9,608 nt of DNA, from contig JAGCZK010000021.1 in NCBI GenBank assembly GCA_017960065.1, forward strand, positions 1-9,608, given 5' to 3'. Both the position numbers and the translations under genes were made by a program. Below are positions 7,014 to 9,608 of this stretch, piece by piece. The stretch comes from Paludibacteraceae bacterium. GTDB lineage: Bacteria > Bacteroidota > Bacteroidia > Bacteroidales > Paludibacteraceae. Below the pieces are notes generated by a model that was not told the DNA's origin, searched no databases, and saw nothing but the letters and a program-made list of their open reading frames with translations. Position 1 is the first letter of the stretch, and each line of letters starts with the position of its first letter.

Positions 7014-7813
7014 TTGATTCCCCTTTCCCGTTTAATGGATTCGTAGGCTTCGGCCAGGGCCTGAAATTTTTCGGTAGCCGCGCGCTTGGCCGCTTCTCCA
7101 AGCCCGCTTATCTTGTCGGGATGGTATTTCAGCGCCATGCGGCGGTAGGCTTTCTTGACCTCGTCGTCGGTGGCCGTGGGCTCGATTTCGAGGGCGGTGT
7201 AGGCCCAATTGTTGTAATGGCCGGAACTTTGGTATTGGTAGTTGCCCGATGAATACGAATAAGACGACTGCTGCGACGATTGTTGGTACTGCTGCTCGTT
7301 TGAGCGGTACTGCTGGCCGCCGTACGAAGTGTGGTAATAGAGCGCCAGAATGGAGTTGTAGTCGGCCCGCTGAATGTTCATGTAGTGGGCCATGTCTTGC
7401 AGGATGCGCGTTTCGTTTTCGAGCAGACTGTCGGAGCTGCCGACGATGAACAGGTAGCGCAGAACCTCGAGCCGCACCGAATAGTTGACATTGCGGGTCA
7501 GATTGAGGCAGGCGTCGCGGTACGAAAGGTTCTGTTCGAGCAGCCATTTGAGGTGTTTGAGCCGTTTGGCCGTGTCGGCTTCGCCGTAATTGCGGTTCCA
7601 AAAGTTTTTGAAGGCCGACAGCTCCGCTTTGGTGGTGTGTCCGTCGGCTTTCATCACAACTGCGGTCAGCACCAGCAGTGTCTGTTTGAACGCTTCGTAG
7701 TCGAATTCCTCTTCGCGCTGTGAGCTGAAAATCTTCGAAGACGGAGTTTCCTTGAATTTTCCGCCGAAGAAGATCACCACAATGATGATAAGGAAGTAGA
7801 ATAATACCGACAT
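7010..7813 (-). CDS. Membrane-anchored TerB-J-domain protein, DjlA-like (copy 1, with Q/S/Y-rich linker)
   Basis: The product has 267 residues: a membrane segment at about 3-17, a TerB-like helical domain at about 43-160, a linker at 163-202 and a C-terminal J domain at 203-263 with the HPD motif at 231-233. This layout and length match DjlA, a J protein whose C-terminal J domain faces the cytoplasm and stimulates the ATPase of DnaK. The TerB part keeps the acidic pattern ADGHTTKAEL at 56-65 and a second Asp/Glu pair near 127-135. The linker is rich in Gln, Ser and Tyr and is absent from the other two copies. The frame stays open upstream to a TTG at 7873, but the ATG at 7813 directly precedes the membrane segment and the promoter candidate lies between the two, so I chose 7813. 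The stop overlaps the rnr start as ATGA, so the gene should be translated together with rnr. The client or signal is unknown. Confidence 0.9.
   Translation of the reverse strand: MSVLFYFLIIIVVIFFGGKFKETPSSKIFSSQREEEFDYEAFKQTLLVLTAVVMKADGHTTKAELSAFKNFWNRNYGEADTAKRLKHLKWLLEQNLSYRDACLNLTRNVNYSVRLEVLRYLFIVGSSDSLLENETRILQDMAHYMNIQRADYNSILALYYHTSYGGQQYRSNEQQYQQSSQQSSYSYSSGNYQYQSSGHYNNWAYTALEIEPTATDDEVKKAYRRMALKYHPDKISGLGEAAKRAATEKFQALAEAYESIKRERGIK
7134..7162. repeat. 29-base exact repeat in the J-domain codons, copy in the third gene of the array
   Basis: This stretch is identical to 8854-8882. It encodes the same helix II segment of the J domain, next to the HPD loop. Copy 2 differs at the equivalent place. 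It marks either recent exchange between copies 1 and 3 or constraint on a short motif. Confidence 0.6.
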
Positions 7814-7842
7814 AAGCGAAGGTTGTTCAGTTTGACAGGCAG

Positions 7843-7867
7843 CGTTTTCGGGTCGAAACCCAAAACG
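7843..7867 (-). other. Hairpin at the predicted 5' end of the rnr operon mRNA
   Basis: On the minus strand, CGTTTT plus GGGT pairs with ACCC plus AAAACG around a TTCG loop, with a single bulged G. That makes ten base pairs. The hairpin begins only a few bases after the predicted transcription start and about 30 bases before the ATG at 7813. No T-run follows, so it is not a simple terminator. A 5'-terminal stem-loop can protect mRNA from 5'-end-dependent decay, which is inference here. Confidence 0.5.
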
Positions 7868-7874
7868 AAGCAAA

Positions 7875-7905
7875 CAAAGGTAGTGATTTTTTTGGAGCGA
7901 AACAG
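7875..7905 (-). promoter_or_regulatory. Promoter candidate for the copy-1 J protein-rnr-dut operon
   Basis: The -7 box TACCTTTG lies at 7875-7882 on the minus strand and matches the Bacteroidota consensus TAnnTTTG exactly. Twenty bases upstream is CTG (7903-7905), one base off the TTG of the -33 element. It sits in the longest fully intergenic gap of the window (7814-7934), between two genes on the same strand. Transcription should start near 7868-7871, leaving a leader of about 55 bases. Confidence 0.6.
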
Positions 7906-7914
7906 TCCTCCGGC

Positions 7915-7936
7915 GATTTTTTCTATAGAAAAAATC
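7915..7936. promoter_or_regulatory. 22-base perfect palindrome, possible operator
   Basis: Arms GATTTTTTC and GAAAAAATC flank a central TATA, making a perfect 22-base inverted repeat. It covers the first two bases of the copy-2 stop codon (7935-7937 on the plus strand). It lies 10-31 bases upstream of the -33 element of the promoter candidate, where a dimeric activator often binds. As RNA it would be a weak A-U stem with no T-run after it, so an operator fits better than a terminator. Confidence 0.4.
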
Positions 7937-8708
7937 AATTCATGCCCCGCTCGCGTTTGATAGCCTCGTAGGCCTGACCGAGCGCCTGAAACTTTTCGGT
8001 GGCCGATTGGTAGGCCGCTTCGCCTGCCTGCATCTGCTTGTCGGGGTGGAAACGCATGGCCATCAGCCGGTAGGCTTTTTTCACCTCATCGTCGGAGGCC
8101 GTCGGGCTGATTTCGAGGGCGGTATAGGCCCAGTCGGCCGACTGGGCGACTGGAGGCGGGGTTTGCCGGTAGCGCCAGCCGTAGTAAGTATGGCTGTAAA
8201 GGGCAAAGACCGAATCGAAATCCGGTTGTCGGATGTTGAGGTAATGGGCGTAATGTTTGATGCGTGCCAGCTCGTTATCGTCGATTTCATCGGCTGCTGC
8301 AATGGCAAAGAAGGTGCGGAGCAGTTCGAGTCGGGTCAGGTATTTGGTGTTGCGGGTGATGTCGAGGCAGATTTCGATGGTATCGCTGTTTGTGTTAAGC
8401 AGGCGCTGCAGTTCCTTTAGCTGATACGCACAGTCTTTCTCCCCGTAGGTGGCTGTCCAATAGCGTTTGAACTCCGAAAGCTCGCCCTTTGTGGTGTGTC
8501 CGTCGGCCTTCATCAGCATGGCAATCAGTTTCAGCTGGTACTCTTTGAAACGGCTGTCCGGCAAATCGCCTACCGGTTCTTTGACAGCGGCATCTGTCTC
8601 AATTTGTATGGCATTGAGCACCGATGCGAAGAAGGCATAGATGGCAAAGATGCCGCAGATAATCAAAAAGCGTCCAATTCCTTCGAAAAGATTAACCAAT
8701 CCGTCCAT
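7935..8708 (-). CDS. Membrane-anchored TerB-J-domain protein, DjlA-like (copy 2)
   Basis: The product has 257 residues: a hydrophobic membrane segment at about 10-34, a TerB-like domain at about 57-176, a short linker with PPP (about 180-192) and a C-terminal J domain at 193-254 with HPD at 221-223. The TerB acidic pattern is ADGHTTKGEL at 68-77, and AAADEIDDNEL is at 137-147. By hand alignment the TerB part is about 60% identical to copy 3. The J part matches copy 3 at 40 of 55 positions and copy 1 at 38 of 55. The intact HPD motif means it should still engage DnaK. It starts at an ATG 21 bases after the copy-3 stop, with an A/T-rich leader, so the two are probably co-transcribed. The stop codon overlaps the 22-base palindrome. 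Its specific partner is unknown. Confidence 0.9.
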   Translation of the reverse strand: MDGLVNLFEGIGRFLIICGIFAIYAFFASVLNAIQIETDAAVKEPVGDLPDSRFKEYQLKLIAMLMKADGHTTKGELSEFKRYWTATYGEKDCAYQLKELQRLLNTNSDTIEICLDITRNTKYLTRLELLRTFFAIAAADEIDDNELARIKHYAHYLNIRQPDFDSVFALYSHTYYGWRYRQTPPPVAQSADWAYTALEISPTASDDEVKKAYRLMAMRFHPDKQMQAGEAAYQSATEKFQALGQAYEAIKRERGMN

Positions 8709-8729
8709 TTTATGTCGTTAAAATCGTGA

Positions 8730-9485
8730 TTATTTTATTCCCCGCTCGCGTTTGATGGTTTCGTAGGCCTGACCCAATGCCTGAAATTTTGCCGTGGCCG
8801 ACCGGTAGGCGGCGCGCCCCATATCGGCCACCTTGTCGGGGTGGTACTTCATGGCCATGCGGCGGTAGGCTTTCTTGACCTCCTCGTCGGTGGCGGTCGG
8901 CGGAATCTCGAGGGCGGTGTAGGCCCAATAGGCGCTCGGAGTGTCTTGCGGGGCGGCCTTTTGCCGGCGGCTGCCGTACCAGGTGTGGCTGAAGAGGGCG
9001 AAGATGGAATCGAAGTCGTAGGCCTGGATGTTGAGGTAGTGGGCCATGTCTTGTATGAGGGACAGCTCCTGGTCGGAGGTGTCGTCGGCCGCGGCGATGC
9101 TGAAGAGGGTGCGGAGCAATTCCAGACGGCTTTGATAGGGGATGTTGCGGGTGATGTCGAGGCAGAGGTCCACGTATTTGATGCGCTCCTTGAGCAGCTT
9201 CTTCAGTTTCTTGAGACTTCGTAGACAGTCCTTTTCACCGTACAATTCGGTCCACAGCTCCTTAAAGACGCCCAGTTCCCGGCGGGTGGTGTGTCCATCG
9301 GCCTGCATCACGATGGCGGCCAGCTTCAACTGCGTGGATTTGAACAGGCGGGCGTTGCGGCGTCGCTCCACCCACGGAATGTCGTAGGTCAATAGGAAAA
9401 AAACACGCGCCAACACCCCGAACGCGCCGGCCAAGAGCGTTCCGACCACGAGAAACAAGGTAACGGTGAAGATAAAATCGTCCAC
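8730..9485 (-). CDS. Membrane-anchored TerB-J-domain protein, DjlA-like (copy 3)
   Basis: With a GTG start at 9485 the product has 251 residues: a membrane segment at about 5-33, a TerB-like domain at about 52-171 (ADGHTTRREL at 62-71, AAADDTSDQEL at 131-141), a short Gln/Ala/Pro linker and a J domain at 187-248 with HPD at 215-217. It should act as a membrane co-chaperone of DnaK, as inferred for its two neighbours. The frame has no ATG before the TerB core, so the start is uncertain. A TTG at 9503 would fall in the T-run of the asnS terminator. GTG at 9485 gives an MDD start close to the MDG start of copy 2, so I prefer it. No promoter of the phylum's usual pattern lies between asnS and this gene, so it may depend on read-through from asnS or on a promoter inside asnS. 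Confidence 0.87.
   Translation of the reverse strand: MDDFIFTVTLFLVVGTLLAGAFGVLARVFFLLTYDIPWVERRRNARLFKSTQLKLAAIVMQADGHTTRRELGVFKELWTELYGEKDCLRSLKKLKKLLKERIKYVDLCLDITRNIPYQSRLELLRTLFSIAAADDTSDQELSLIQDMAHYLNIQAYDFDSIFALFSHTWYGSRRQKAAPQDTPSAYWAYTALEIPPTATDEEVKKAYRRMAMKYHPDKVADMGRAAYRSATAKFQALGQAYETIKRERGIK
8854..8882. repeat. 29-base exact repeat in the J-domain codons, copy in the first gene of the array
   Basis: This stretch is the partner of 7134-7162, 1,720 bases away. The identity stops one base into the following codon, where the two genes begin to differ. Confidence 0.6.
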
Positions 9486-9501
9486 GGGCGGTTGGAAAAA
9501 C

Positions 9502-9535
9502 AAAAACCGCCGCCTTTTGTCGGGCAGCGGTTTTT
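9502..9535 (-). terminator. Intrinsic terminator of asnS, possibly bidirectional
   Basis: On the minus strand, AAAAA is followed by CCGCTGCC, an eight-base loop CGACAAAA, then GGCGGCGG and TTTTT. The stem has eight pairs including one G-T wobble. It starts 10 bases after the asnS stop. The flanking A- and T-runs would also allow termination in the other direction. The T-run ends 16 bases before the preferred start of the next gene, so termination here could limit expression of the TerB-J array. Confidence 0.85.
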
Positions 9536-9545
9536 ATGGGATGGA

Positions 9546-9608
9546 TTAAAATTCAGCGGTTTCGGGCGTCCGCGGGAAGGGAATCACGTCGCGGATGTTC
9601 TGCATGCC
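9546..9608 (-). CDS. asnS: Asparaginyl-tRNA synthetase, C-terminal end only
   Basis: The last 20 codons and a TAA stop are present, and the rest lies beyond the right edge. The residues include NIRDVIPFPRTP followed by ETAEF. This is the characteristic C-terminus of class II asparaginyl-tRNA synthetases, in which the motif 3 arginine helix and the IRDVIPFPR tail end the protein. The related aspartyl- and lysyl-tRNA synthetases end in different residues after RDVI, so AsnRS is the best call. The enzyme charges tRNA-Asn with asparagine in the cytoplasm. A hairpin terminator follows 10 bases after the stop. Confidence 0.85.
   Translation of the reverse strand, partial: GMQNIRDVIPFPRTPETAEF

Noticed and set aside
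7915..7936. The palindrome as an intrinsic terminator for copy 2
   Set aside because: The stem is almost all A-U and is followed by GCCGGAGG on the minus strand, with no T-run.
7010..9485. Tellurite-resistance operon, because of the TerB-like domains
   Set aside because: No terA, terC, terD or terZ genes are present, and the fusion to a membrane segment and a J domain is the DjlA layout instead.

Overview
The window looks like chromosomal core DNA from a member of the Bacteroidota, most likely the order Bacteroidales. Three things point there: the dut / TPR protein / DUF4292 lipoprotein / EnvC-like protein gene order, a promoter with the TAnnTTTG -7 box typical of the phylum, and a secreted protein whose signal peptide ends in SAQ. 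The genus cannot be resolved, and base composition by eye is about half G+C. I see no phage, insertion sequence, CRISPR array, tRNA, rRNA or clear sign of recent transfer.

Every gene lies on the minus strand, so the order of reading is from the right end to the left. At 9546-9608 are the last 20 codons of asparaginyl-tRNA synthetase (asnS), followed by a strong hairpin terminator at 9502-9535. Next come three tandem paralogs (8730-9485, 7935-8708, 7010-7813). Each has one N-terminal membrane segment, a TerB-like helical domain and a C-terminal J domain, which is the layout of the membrane co-chaperone DjlA. The first two are 21 bases apart. A 121-base gap before the third holds a 22-base perfect palindrome, a promoter candidate and a hairpin at the predicted 5' end of the mRNA.

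From the third J protein onward the genes are packed into one probable operon: J protein (4-base overlap), rnr for RNase R (1-base gap), dut for dUTPase (4-base overlap), a secreted TPR protein (11-base overlap), a DUF4292 lipoprotein (4-base overlap), an EnvC-like coiled-coil protein with a degenerate LytM domain (12-base gap), and a lipoprotein of the metallo-beta-lactamase fold that runs off the left edge.

Functionally the operon joins RNA decay and nucleotide-pool cleaning (rnr, dut) to a set of envelope proteins: a membrane co-chaperone, an exported TPR scaffold, two lipoproteins and a probable activator of peptidoglycan amidases. The least explained parts are the triplicated DjlA-like genes, with their different linkers, and the regulatory DNA in front of the third copy.
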